In this document: piece after piece, positions 22,795 through 32,999 of the stretch
Layout of the letters: the number at the start of each line of letters is the position of its first letter
How positions within the stretch are numbered: position 1 is the stretch's first letter
Source: Sisyra terminalis
Taxonomy: Eukaryota; Arthropoda; Insecta; Neuroptera; Sisyridae
Assembly (NCBI GenBank): GCA_958496175.1
Contig: OY292276.1
Span: 36,538,449 to 36,602,448 of the forward strand
Length of the DNA stretch: 64,000 nucleotides
Reading direction: 5' to 3'
Notes under the pieces: model-generated
Seen by the model: the letters and a program-made list of their open reading frames with translations, nothing else
Databases searched by the model: none
What the model was told of the DNA's origin: nothing
Position numbers and translations under genes: made by a program

Positions 22795-23085
22795 TTCGGT
22801 TAAGTTTATAAGTTAATCAACAACCCCTATTTTCCCATTTTTAGAAGACGATTTGATTTTTTTTAATATAAATAGGACCAACTTTAATATCTATTTGCTT
22901 CAATAAAAAAAATTATCTAAATCGACGTTATTTTACGACTAAAATAATAAAATTTATTCCAAATTAAATGTACAAGCCTTCAATCAACCCCTGCTTTTCT
23001 ACCCTTAGAAAGCGATTTCAATTTTTTAATTTGAATGAGACCATCTTCAATATATATCTTATTCAATAAAAAGAAAGTATTAAAT
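22795..23085. repeat. Diverged tandem repeat, two units of about 165 bp
   Basis: ATCAACAACCCCTATTTTCC, TTTTTAGAAGACGATTTGAT and AATAGGACCAACTTTAATAT near 22816 are followed at a 165-bp offset by TTCAATCAACCCCTGCTTTT, CTTAGAAAGCGATTTCAATT and ATGAGACCATCTTCAATATA. Not coding. Confidence 0.55.
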
Positions 23086-23089
23086 TTGA

Positions 23090-24158
23090 AAACCCTGAGA
23101 AATATTCTATTAGATAGCTGGTCATATATTTAAAAAAGTATATGTATCGTATTGAGAATCTCCTTTTTGCGTTGGGGGAAAAAAAAACTTTTTATCCTAA
23201 CAGGGAAAATTGGGGAGGTGTTATTTATTTACCATTGGAATTATTAGTGCATAACCGAAAAAATTGTGCTAACTCCCTAAATAAAAAGACAACTCCAACC
23301 TAAGTCGCATCCTTTTTTGAAAGCGACTGTAATAACAACGTAAATGTTTCTAAGTATTATTATCAGGTTACAGATATTTTCAGGAAGGCTTACCAGAAAA
23401 AATTTTATTAATTAATTAAATGTAACCACTTCGCACTTATATTACTAAAATTAGAGACTTACATATATTATTTTAGTTACATTAAAGTTAATATCAAATA
23501 CATGTCAGCACTTTAAATTTTTATTCTGAATAAAAAAATAAGGCTAAATCGTTTTCCTGGGTAGATTTTTTATAGTAAAGGGGCGCAAGTGCATTTCTTT
23601 GCGCCCTGTTCTTAAAATCCCTGAAAATATTGGTAAAAATTTATTTAATGATTTCAACTAAGAGTGTCTGTTTAACTCTTTTTACGTTAAAATTAAATCA
23701 GTTAGATGTTTAAATATTAAATCTTTTTTAAATGTTAAATATTTTACCAAAAAATAAGTAATTGTTGATCATACCAGAAAAATTAAAGTAGATAATATAA
23801 ATTCGAATATCTATTGAAAACTTCCTTACAAAGAACCTATTAATTGTCTACCTGTGTATCCACTATACACAATTTTTCCCTCCTATGAAGTTAACTTTAA
23901 ATACGATTTTTGCTACTGGTAATTTAGGAAAAACTACCCGAAGGTTTTAAGTATTATTAAGTAGTACATTCCTATAAATTATTTTATAGTAGAGGAACTC
24001 AATGTTTCATAATCAAATATTAAAAAGACATGCGTCTTCTTATATTTATACTTCTCTGATATTGCTTGATATCCAATAATTTTTAATGAAATCTTCACTA
24101 GACGATTATCTTACAGATAAATACAAAAGTTTGTTTCTTCAGCACAATTGCGGGTTTA
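23090..24158. other. A+T-rich DNA, nothing recognised
   Basis: No coding or mobile-element feature was identified between the tandem repeat and the next hAT-like element. Confidence 0.4.
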
Positions 24159-24271
24159 CAGCGATGTTTCTCAACCTTTTTAGGCCCTCAGATCAATAAA
24201 ATTTGTAAAAAAAATGCAGACTAGGAATACTTTTTAACAACAAAAATAAACTAGATATTAAAGAACTGCTA

Positions 24272-24314
<43 letters not shown>

Positions 24315-24404
24315 TAAATAAGGTGGGGAAAAATTGTCCATAGACCAGTAAAATTTCTCCGCGGACAACTGGTGGTCCGCCGGACCAGCGGTTGAGAGTA
24401 GCTG
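24159..24404. mobile_element. hAT-type MITE with internal TA microsatellite
   Basis: The ends read CAGCGATGTTTCTCAACC and GGTTGAGAGTAGCTG, matching the CAGTGTTTCTCAACC type of hAT terminal repeat. Flanks GGTTTACAG and GGTCTACAG agree at 8 of 9 positions and may contain the target duplication. A TA run occupies about 24273-24309. A subterminal GC-rich palindrome GGTGGTCCGCCGGACC is present. Confidence 0.6.
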
Positions 24405-26295
24405 GTCTACAGGTTATATAAATTAAAATTTTCAATAGTAATTATCAAATCGTTATGTTTAGATTGTCGAATGCATCAAATTTCAAAAAAAATAAGAAAA
24501 AAAGTATCTAGAAAGCCTTAAAATGTGGAGCTAGAGAAGAATAGAATAAAAATCAAAAGAATGAACGAATTCAAAACGTAGAGTTATTCAAAAAAAAAAA
24601 AAAAAAGAACGATCATCTTTGTGGTGCAAGATGAAAAGCTAATAAGATGGATTACATCCTGAAAAGAAACGTGCTTCTATTGAATACCATAGAATGAAAA
24701 GCGAAAAAAACAGAATTAAAGTTCTTGATCTACTGTTTCTTCGATGGCGTATGAAATCTTTTATTTGTTGTTTAGTGTGTTACCCTATTTGTTGATCAAA
24801 TAGTTCTCCTTTGAATACAAGTGTTTTGAAAAAGTAATGATATCAAATAAAATTTACTATTGTACTACAATAGTTGCTCTATTTTACCAAGCAAACGTTT
24901 ATTTATTTATTTTATGCATACAACAAAAGTATAAACTTAAATGAATAAAACCTAATTAAATTTGAAATTAAAATTGACTTAATCTAAGAGAAATACTATG
25001 TAGGAACTTTATGCCAGAAAGCAAGGATGGCATTTTGAATTCAAAATTTCTAACGGAGCGTGTTACGCTTTAGTAACGCTTAATGTTTTTATTATACGTG
25101 CAAAGTATTCTTATCATCATTATTCGTAATTATTTTATGGTTACCTTGTTAAAAGTTTTAAGTTATACAGTTTTTTATTTCGTGTGTATTTAATTTTAAA
25201 ACCAGTTTTCCTTTTAAATTATTTACTTCATCAATGATATTTCACAGATAAACGATAAATAATATTAGGTTTATATTAGTAAAAAAAATCACATTTCTGG
25301 TAAATTTAATATAGACTAAAAAAGTCAAGAAAAAACCGTTTAATATTTTTTGCAGGATTGCATCTAGAATTCGTAAATAAAATTAAAATGACAAGAATAC
25401 AACATATATGTAAATACTGTTTGCATTTATCAATCCTATCGGGCAGTATTGTAAACTAATTTTACACATTCTAGTTTATGTGCATAGACAAGAGTTTAAT
25501 GTCTTGTTTAAAAGCGTTCGAATGGATCCATATTAGATTTTCAATCAACGCGTTTTATACACAAAGTCTTATCTGTAAGCTATCTAATTTAACTGAATCG
25601 AATAAAAATTTAAAACAGGCTTAGGACATTATTTATTTGACCAGAGTATGTTAAAGACCAAAGACTAAAATTCTGTACTAAGGCTTTCTATACTTATAAG
25701 TATTTGAAAAGCCATACCACATGTAAAACAATCGCTCTTTCAATAGAAAATTTTCTTTTGAAAATACTTTTATAGTTCAAACGTAGAAAACTTATGCCTT
25801 TACCTCACTTTTACAAAAAAAAAAAAAATATGGCTAGTTTTATATCTATATATTTTTATTCGATTCAGTTCTATTGAACTTTTTATACCTATAAGCCTAC
25901 GTGTTTAAAAACGAATTGAATGCAAATCGAATATGGACCCATTATATATAATAAACAATACTTTCTATACTTGGGAATGTCTAAGAAAACATAATACGTT
26001 TAAAGTAGTATTTTCGAAAGTAATTCACAACTCTACTACAAAAATTGATTGTTAGTAATTTTATTTTGTTTTTCGTTCCTCTACTTTCATTTAATTGTGT
26101 AGAGAAAAAAAATGTAGTTATCAAAACAATGCATAGAAAACATGAATATGCTTTTAACAATATTGATTACTATCATTGGAATGAACAAATTATCGTTTTG
26201 AATTCAAAAAAAGTATGCCTATACTATAATATATTATCCTGAGATTCCATATAAATATTCATAAAATAATATTGTTATTAATATAATATAAATAA
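24405..26295. other. A+T-rich gene-free stretch
   Basis: Nothing supported. The 26045-26242 frame lacks a convincing start and has composition like the background. Confidence 0.45.
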
Positions 26296-26364
26296 TAATA
26301 ATATAATATAAATAATATTATAATAACTAATATATTGTTATTTAATATAATATTGTTTCTCAAT

Positions 26365-26405
26365 TCCTCTACGTTTCGTCACGTATCGTGACTTCCTCAG
26401 GCATC
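26365..26405 (-). ncRNA. Hammerhead-like motif, family B, copy 1
   Basis: Minus strand: CTGAGGA, extra A, stem II GTCACG/CGTGAC with loop ATA (six perfect pairs), GAA, ACGT as minimal stem III, cleavage-site A, then GAGGAA. All core positions fit. Stem I pairs poorly with the 5' flank GATGC, so activity is uncertain. Confidence 0.5.
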
Positions 26406-26927
26406 TAATATATAAACATATTCAAAATATAAATAAACATATAAAAGTAATCAATATTTAGGCTGCAGAGTGTATCAGCATTTGTATAATTGTAAAAATG
26501 TTGGTTACATGAAGGAGAAAACAGCTTACATCATAAGGAAACAGGATACAGATTTAATGTTGATAACGTAAAAATACTTGACAGGGAGCGGATACGATAT
26601 AAACTCAATGTTTGTGAGCTGATACATATTTTTATCGATAAAACACGAGTAACATTTTCTCGAATTTGTTGTGTAAGTTTAAATTTCACTCTGAACAACG
26701 TAAAAAGTTAATACTATAGCATAAAATATAGTGTAATTTGGACAATAACATTTCGTAGTAGTAGTGATAGTAACTATTGACATAGATGGACTGACTGACT
26801 CTAAAGTTTATTTATTTAATTATTTGAATTTTGGTGTAATTATAAATTTTTTTTTTTTATTATTTCAAGGTATAAATTGTATTATTTTTCATAAGTTTAT
26901 GTATGTTTATTATATGTTTATGCACTA

Positions 26928-26968
26928 GATATCTAAGGAAGTTACCATACGTAACGAAACGTAGTGGA
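26928..26968 (+). ncRNA. Hammerhead-like motif, family B, copy 2 (one core change)
   Basis: CTAAGGA (G5 changed to A, expected to abolish cleavage), extra A, GTTAC/GTAAC stem with loop CATAC, GAAACGTA, then GTGGATTTAAG. The compensated stem II (GTCACG to GTTAC, with matching partner) is consistent with past selection on pairing. Confidence 0.45.
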
Positions 26969-27004
26969 TTTAAGAAATAATAAATTAAATTGATCCAAAA
27001 ATAA

Positions 27005-27950
27005 CTGAAAAATTTATTGTACGCCAATACATTATACAATATTTAAATATCTTTTGGTTATTTTCAACAAAAAATGGATCAATTAGTGTTCATATTTCCA
27101 AAAATATAAATTTAGTTACATAATAAAATAAATTGAAGCTTCGTCAAAAACTTTGTTATCGATGTTTTAAAACGGAACCTTGATGTTTCTAAGTCTTACA
27201 GAAATTTTGTTTTACTTTCCTTTGAAGCTGTTTTAATAAATTTCTAACTTGGTGACATGCTTTCACACTTAATTATTATCATTACTGCATGAATGTTTAT
27301 TAATGGTAGGAAAGATTATTAGGCTTAGATATTAAAATTCATAAAACAACGACTATGAATGGGAAAGAGAAAAACATTTAAATATTGAAGCAATTAATGT
27401 AACAGTAGGTATATAAAAAAAGGTATATAGTGGGTAATTATGAAGGAATAAATAATGAAAAAACCACTAAATCATTTTCAATATATCTTTTCGGTTTGAT
27501 TTATTGAGTTTTTTTTTTTGTCCAAAGTCAATTTTCTCCTTTCATTCTTTATAGGATTTACGCTTTGGATGTATTTATTTTCATTTAGAAAAGTATTAAT
27601 AAAGAAAGTAAACGGATATAGGCTTTGACGTGCGTGTAACGATGGGGTAATGTTAATATAAAAGCGTTAATTTCATCGCATGTCTTGTTCATTTCATGTT
27701 TCATTATTAAAAGAAGCTTTATTTCAAAAATCTACCCCGTAAAAAATTACCGTTTCACCATACTCGATTTAATTCTCAATCGAAACTACTCATGAAATAG
27801 TCATAAAATCTTTTATAAAATTTCTCAACTTGTCTAAACCAGTAAATTAAAAGGTTTATTAAAACAAACGACAAATTTCCTTGTTGAAATTTGTGCCAGA
27901 CTCAAGTGATGTTTTCTGTATTAATGTTTGTAGTAGGTATTATTTTCCGC
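27005..27950. other. A+T-rich DNA, nothing recognised
   Basis: No gene, RNA or repeat was identified. Confidence 0.4.
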
Positions 27951-27958
27951 ATGTAGCG

Positions 27959-28091
27959 GTGCGGCGCAGGAAGTTAAAGTCCCAGCAAAACCCCAGTCAC
28001 ATTTATCTGAGCCTCGACGTTCACCAAACGTCAACCTTAACCAAATAAGGGAGGAAAGCTTTCACGGATGTGCACGAGGTTTCTGTGTCAG
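27959..28091 (+). CDS. Candidate internal coding exon (unidentified)
   Basis: An island near 50% G+C in 25-30% surroundings. One plus-strand frame is open across the whole island, from about 27940 to a TGA at 28130, and passes between a plausible acceptor (CCGCATGTAG at 27958) and a donor-like GTGTCAG|GTCAGG at 28092. The encoded peptide begins GAAQEVKVPAKPQSHLSEP and includes REESFHGCARGFCVR, with paired cysteines. The family was not recognised. It could equally be a conserved regulatory island or a GC-rich transposon piece, as no neighbouring exon could be joined. Confidence 0.25.
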
Positions 28092-28139
28092 GTCAGGCTA
28101 TAACCTTGGCCTAGTTATTCAAATTCAATGAAATATTTA

Positions 28140-30005
28140 CCCAAAATAAGAAAAGCACAATAGAAGTGGATATGTCCTTTTTTTGTCGATGCAGTTTAAT
28201 TATTTACTGGCGCAATATAATATGATAATATAAAGTTTTACTAATAAATATCCGAGAAATTTCTACATTAAATTCAAGGCTTCTACAATCTATAAAAACG
28301 TCATCGCCACCTGTTGTAACAAATTAAATATCTCAAAAAGCTTTTTTGTTCCCTCGAAATTAATATTTGATATAATTTTACGCTTTAATTTAATATACGT
28401 TTATTATCCACCGTTCTTATTGTATTTTATCACTTTTATATATACAACCATAAACTAGGTCTTGTTAGTTCACCAAACCGTTTAGGTATTTATTGCATTC
28501 AAGTGATATAATAAATTGAAACCTATATTTTTCATTTAACTTTTGAAAGTTAATATTTTAGAGCAGAGCGGTTTGAATACCAGTGAATTATAAATGAAAT
28601 CATTACGGTCACGGTCATGTACTATGTAGAAAATTGACTCGAAGTTAAAAAGCTTCAAAACTCGTCACTTGTTTCTTTGTGAGTTGTGAAGGGTAATATA
28701 CGAGGTTGAGTGAATACATTATTTAAAAAATGTGAAAAAGCTTTTGAAGCGTTATGAAAATCAAAAAGACAAATTATTTTTTACTACACAACCATATATA
28801 CGTAACATAATACTCTAGTTGCACATGATATAGATACTGTCATTTGAAAAAGAATGAAGCTTTGAACTAATTAATGATTTTAAAATGAAGCTTGCAAAAT
28901 CGCCACTGTAAATATAGATCCCATTCTCTGAAAATGCCTCATAAAGGACGGTATTGACAAAGTTTTACTCCAACAAAACTATTTTCGGTACCAAAACTAG
29001 TTAGACGCTTCGTTGGTTAGTTTATTGAACGATAACTAAGTTATCTCTCAATTATAACATCTCAAATGTTATGTTACAGCAACTCATGAATGAAGTTAGT
29101 TTAACTTTGTACTTTCCAAATTCAAAATTGGAAAGTTGAATTTTAATCTAATAAATAACTTATCTTATTAATAAATAAAGAGACAATTTTTAACTTTTTT
29201 ATAACTCTAATTGATTTTTTCATTGAAAGCAATTACTTTATCAACTATAATTAATCTAATTAATCAATTTTCTACCTTCAGTAAAACTGAAATAGTTAAT
29301 TTATTGTGGCATACTCAAGAGCGCCAACATATACGCCAGGAGAGGTAGTTTATCCTGCCGATTTTTCAATTTTCGATAACTTTTATTGTATTTATTTAAA
29401 TATGGGTCAGATCCTCCTTAAAATAATCAAAATCTGTGCTTAAAAAAAGCTGAAAAAAATCAAAAAGCTGTGCTAAAAATTTTTATGAGAAAGTACTGTG
29501 AAATGTGAATTTCTATAGGAATCCATATGGGAAAACGCATATGAGTCCACATTAGAATCCACATAGGATACCATATAGTACTCCATCCAAAAACACTACA
29601 TAGGAATCCACATAGATTTTGATGAATGAGAGGAATAATAACATTTCGAGAACTTCAAGTCTGTGAAAAAAATCTAAAGATTTTTGACATAGATTTATTC
29701 TGTGTAATTCTGAACAATTTGTTTTATATATACGAAATTATAATTTTCTTACTGTGATCATGAAGTTTATATCTACCAAAAAATAACGTAATTCTAAAAC
29801 ATTATATTATTGTCATCGACCGTTACACAACGTCAAACAGTTCACGATAACTTACGAATATTAACGATCCCAACAATTAAGAATTTAGACTAACGAATAT
29901 AAAAAATACAATTTACCTGAGAGTCCGAATTCATAATATTTGTTTTTAAAAATATTTCAAAAAATTAAAATATCCTCTTTGTGAAGGCGATTATTGTATT
30001 TTGGG
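28140..30005. other. A+T-rich DNA with degenerate short repeats
   Basis: At 29507-29615 the word GGAATCCACATAG and close variants (GGAATCCATATGG, GAGTCCACATTAG, GGATACCATATAG) recur about five times, a decayed minisatellite. Elsewhere nothing was recognised. Confidence 0.45.
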
Positions 30006-30006
30006 A

Positions 30007-30175
30007 GCTTATGGTTGGCCGAGTAGTCAAGGTGATCGCTCCAAAATTAGTAGGTATTGCGTTGGAATCTTGTATCAAGAAAATTGCCGATTTTTCTCGA
30101 TTTAAGAATTTTTATTATTCCTAGAGTCACTTTAGGCTAAGGTTCTTATAAAGCGACGGAAAATAACAATAGAAA
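30007..30175 (+). mobile_element. tRNA-derived SINE, copy 4
   Basis: GCTTATGGTTGGCCGAGTAG (A-box-like), TCAAGGTGATCGCTCCAAAA, TTAGTAGG, degraded B box GTTGGAATCTTG, then TTTTTATTATTCCTAGAGTC and ATAAAGCGACGGAAAATAAC at the 3' end. It lies in the same orientation as the 61.7-kb copy. Confidence 0.75.
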
Positions 30176-30325
30176 AATATTTTGGTACACTTCTTAAATT
30201 AGATTGAGTACCTTTGAGAAATTGATTTTTATTTTTAACATTGATAAGTATTTTATTTACTTCCGAATCACAATCAATTAATGGATAATAATATATATAA
30301 GTCTTTGAGATTCAATTAAATTTCT

Positions 30326-30374
30326 TTATTACGACGCGTTTCGACAGTTTTAAACTGTCATCATCAGGTAATAA
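30326..30374 (-). ncRNA. Type I hammerhead ribozyme motif, family A, intact (left arm)
   Basis: Minus strand: stem I TTATTAC, CTGATGA, extra T, stem II GACAGTT/AACTGTC (seven perfect pairs, loop TAA), GAA, ACGCGT, C, then GTAATAA completing a seven-pair stem I. The predicted cleavage follows the C at 30333 (minus strand, before 30332). The very short stem III resembles type I motifs known from Penelope-like elements, where two copies may pair through the self-complementary ACGCGU. Confidence 0.8.
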
Positions 30375-30387
30375 TACAGAATAATAA

Positions 30388-30436
30388 TTATTACCTGATG
30401 ATGACAGTTTAAAACTGTCGAAACGCGTCGTAATAA
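30388..30436 (+). ncRNA. Type I hammerhead ribozyme motif, family A, intact (right arm)
   Basis: Same motif in the opposite orientation: TTATTAC (30388-30394), CTGATGA (30395-30401), extra T, GACAGTT/AACTGTC with loop TAA, GAAACGCGTC with predicted cleavage after 30429, and GTAATAA (30430-30436). A read-through transcript of either strand would contain one sense and one antisense copy that can also pair with each other, so folding would compete with the ribozyme fold. Confidence 0.8.
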
Positions 30437-30499
30437 ATAAATTTAATTGAATCTCAAAGACTTATATATATTATTATCCATTAATTGATTTTTATTGTC

Positions 30500-32460
30500 T
30501 AACACTTATTCTAAAACGATTTAAAAACATTTGACCGCTCCACATTACTTTTCATTCCCATAGCTTTGACCAGTTTTGTTGAGAAAGTCCAAAAATAAGA
30601 GTATAATAAAAATAAATCACGATGAAAATTGTTATTATTTTTGGCTATAATTTAAATTTGAAATTGGATTGAACATCAACCAAAATCGAATATTTTATCA
30701 ATCACAATTTAGGGTGCATTGATGCAGTATTATTCATCATATCGATCAGCTTGAAACGCGTGGTACATTACGTACTTTATTATTTACTGTCATTAATATA
30801 CACCAACAGAATAAATTTTATTCTATGAACTGTTACCATACTGTTTGTAGATATATTGGGAATCATAGGACATATCTATATACCTGCTTGTATTGTAGAA
30901 ATTTCTTCGTCAATTTACTAAGTTAACAAATTAATATGAAATGAAAACAATAGAAAAAAGTGTTCACTATTGTTTATTATAAATTCTAGGATCTAAAGAC
31001 TCCTAAAATATATAAATATTAAATTTTAGTGCATAAAGTTTCCGCGATGATAGCGCCATAGTAAATATAACCATTATGAAGGAGTTCTTTATTCTATAGT
31101 AAAGAAGTAGAATTAAGTTTTTCTGTTAATTTTAGGCTCCAATAATTTGAAAGACATTAAATGGTAACAAAAAACATGGTCTTCCGTCGATTAATTATTT
31201 AATTATTATATGTATGGAAATATTATAAGCGCATACTGATTAGATTTTAGATATGCATCATGCTTACATTTTAGTTTAGTTACACATATAGACATTAAAG
31301 TTAGACACATTTTTTCTTACTCTATCACTTTAATAAAAATATTACCCATGGCTCAAAAACACCTTATTAAGAGCATATTGTCTGATGATAGTTGGTAAAC
31401 TTCTGGAAAAAAAATCTTCTATAGGAAAAATTATTGACGCCTATGTGCATATCTACTGAAAAATTAATGTAAATAGGTCTGACTCATGAGTATTAAATAG
31501 CAATTATAAATATTAAAGCCAGGTTGTAATCAGTCTAATATCTTTTTAAAAATTCAAATGTGTAGAAACATTTTTACATAAAATGTAGATCATGGTGTAA
31601 ATCATTAATAGAAAAAGCTCGTTTCTCTTAGTATATATCCATACCCCATCATTCAGAGCTTTACTGTTTGAGTTATTCTTTAATAAAAGCTTTTAGTTCC
31701 TACCTTTCAATGCAATGTGAGATATAAAACCGAAAAAGAATGTTGAATAGTGATGATATATCAGGTGGTTTTTTAAAGGTTGGTATATAAAAATAATTAT
31801 GTTTCCAATTATCTATCCTTTCACCAATACTTTAATTAAAAATGTAATTAATGAAACAACGTACTGTTTAATTAAACGATAAATTAAAAACGAAACATAC
31901 TAATTTGAGAATTTAAATAGAAGTTTAGAGTTATATAATCAGCTTAAAGTACTTAGAGTATATTATTTCATTGTTTTATTGTACGAGAGGACACTCTTAT
32001 ATATATATTTTGATAAAATAATGATAAAACACTTCAATTCGTTCAACGAAAATTATTATGTAAATATTTGAAATGTTTCTACAAGTTACAATTGAATAAA
32101 ATTTTAAATGCTTCATAAAATTTATATTGAATAGAAAAATGTGTTGTTTCGTTATTACCAACTAAACAAAGTTTTTCTTGAGTACTTTTATTATTTAAAA
32201 TAAACTGAAAAATAAATTTAAATATGTTTAATTGAAAAAATAATTATTCAATTAAATAAAGGTATTTACAGTGTAATACAAAAACAGTTTTTTCAATACC
32301 CAATATTTATTTTAAAGAATAACCACAATTTGTAATTTTGATTCAATATGTTGTGTTACATATTTAACTTCATAATTATGTTATTCTCTAAACTAGCTAG
32401 GCATTTCCGAAAGCAAGCCAAATATTTCCCAAAACTGTAAAAAAAATTACATGTTTACAT
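30500..32460. other. A+T-rich gene-free stretch
   Basis: Nothing supported except a weak GAAACGCGTGG near 30755 without a matching core (see rejected items). Confidence 0.4.
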
Positions 32461-32461
32461 C

Positions 32462-32467
32462 TTTATT
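32462..32467 (-). terminator. Possible polyadenylation signal for the 32.6-kb frame
   Basis: AATAAA on the minus strand, about 125 bp past the stop at 32593. Its relevance depends on the gene being real. Confidence 0.3.
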
Positions 32468-32592
32468 CATTTCATATATTCAAGTTCATACATACATATA
32501 TATAATTCGAAGTTCAGACTATTAATTCTCCAAGTTTGGAAGAACCTTTCTCTTTGATACTAGCAGCCAAATACCTTTCTAATTTCTATATT

Positions 32593-32988
32593 TTATCTCA
32601 CCAAAAATATATTATATAAAATAAGTTTCCGAGAGTCATAGCCCATAACGTTTATTTCTGAAAAGTTATCAGATCGTATGAAAAGCCAAGCCCTAAGTTC
32701 TAGTTCTACAAATCTTACATTTTGATAACAATCATAACCGTTTTGTAGAAGATTTTCATTCAATTTTTCGTAAATTTTGAAAAGTAAATATTGCAGATTT
32801 TTTTTTTTTTGATTTTCTTTATGTGTAAATTCTAGTCTCCATACCAAATTTTTGTTTTCTGAGCTTTGGGAAATACCCCATTGGTTACGAAAGTCAGTGA
32901 TAAAATTTACGTTTTCTGATAATAATAAAACCCAAAGTATTAAAGTCAAACTAATGAAATTAAGGACATTAAATAAATATATTGACAT
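32593..32988 (-). CDS. Possible secreted protein, weakly DM4/DM12-like
   Basis: The longest open frame in the window: 131 codons from an ATG in AAG-ATG context. The first 24 residues look like a signal peptide or membrane anchor (IYLFNVLNFISLTLILWVLL). Then come VWRLEF, a Lys-rich stretch over an A-run, and YEKLNENLLQNGYDC. An RLxF strand followed by a helix and a G-x-x-C is the rough order in insect DM4/DM12-domain secreted proteins, but later conserved cysteines are missing. At this base composition a frame this long is unusual but not impossible by chance (well under one expected in 64 kb, by rough estimate). It may be a single-exon gene, one exon of a larger gene, or chance. Confidence 0.35.
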   Translation of the reverse strand: MSIYLFNVLNFISLTLILWVLLLSENVNFITDFRNQWGISQSSENKNLVWRLEFTHKENQKKKNLQYLLFKIYEKLNENLLQNGYDCYQNVRFVELELRAWLFIRSDNFSEINVMGYDSRKLILYNIFLVR

Positions 32989-32999
32989 CTTCTTATCCT

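Larger units (their letters stand above)
26300..27000. mobile_element. Element with inverted hammerhead-like arms, family B
   Basis: Two arms face each other. On the left (minus strand) TATGTTTATATATTAGATGC leads into CCTGAGGAAGTCACG; on the right (plus strand) TATATGTTTATGCACTAGAT leads into ATCTAAGGAAGTTACC. Both arms continue through GAAACGTAG and a purine-rich GGATTTAAGAAA-like tail. The roughly 530 bp between the motifs have no recognisable coding frame. Inverted terminal repeats with hammerheads are a known arrangement for Penelope-like elements, but no reverse transcriptase is present. Confidence 0.5.
30274..30487. repeat. Near-perfect palindrome carrying two hammerheads
   Basis: Two arms of about 100 bp are almost exact inverted copies around a roughly 13-bp centre (30375-30387). 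Each arm consists of a hammerhead motif and the family-A tail (TTGAATCTCAAAGACTTATA in this subfamily). The arms match at all but a few sites, far better than the other, decayed family-A copies, which suggests recent origin or correction between arms. The left arm outside the palindrome continues into TTCCGAATCAC, the full-length tail end. Confidence 0.9.

Noticed and set aside
30735..30775. GAAACGCGTGG preceded by TGATGC-like sequence, considered as a further hammerhead
   Set aside because: No CUGANGA box at the right distance and no stem II; probably chance or too decayed.
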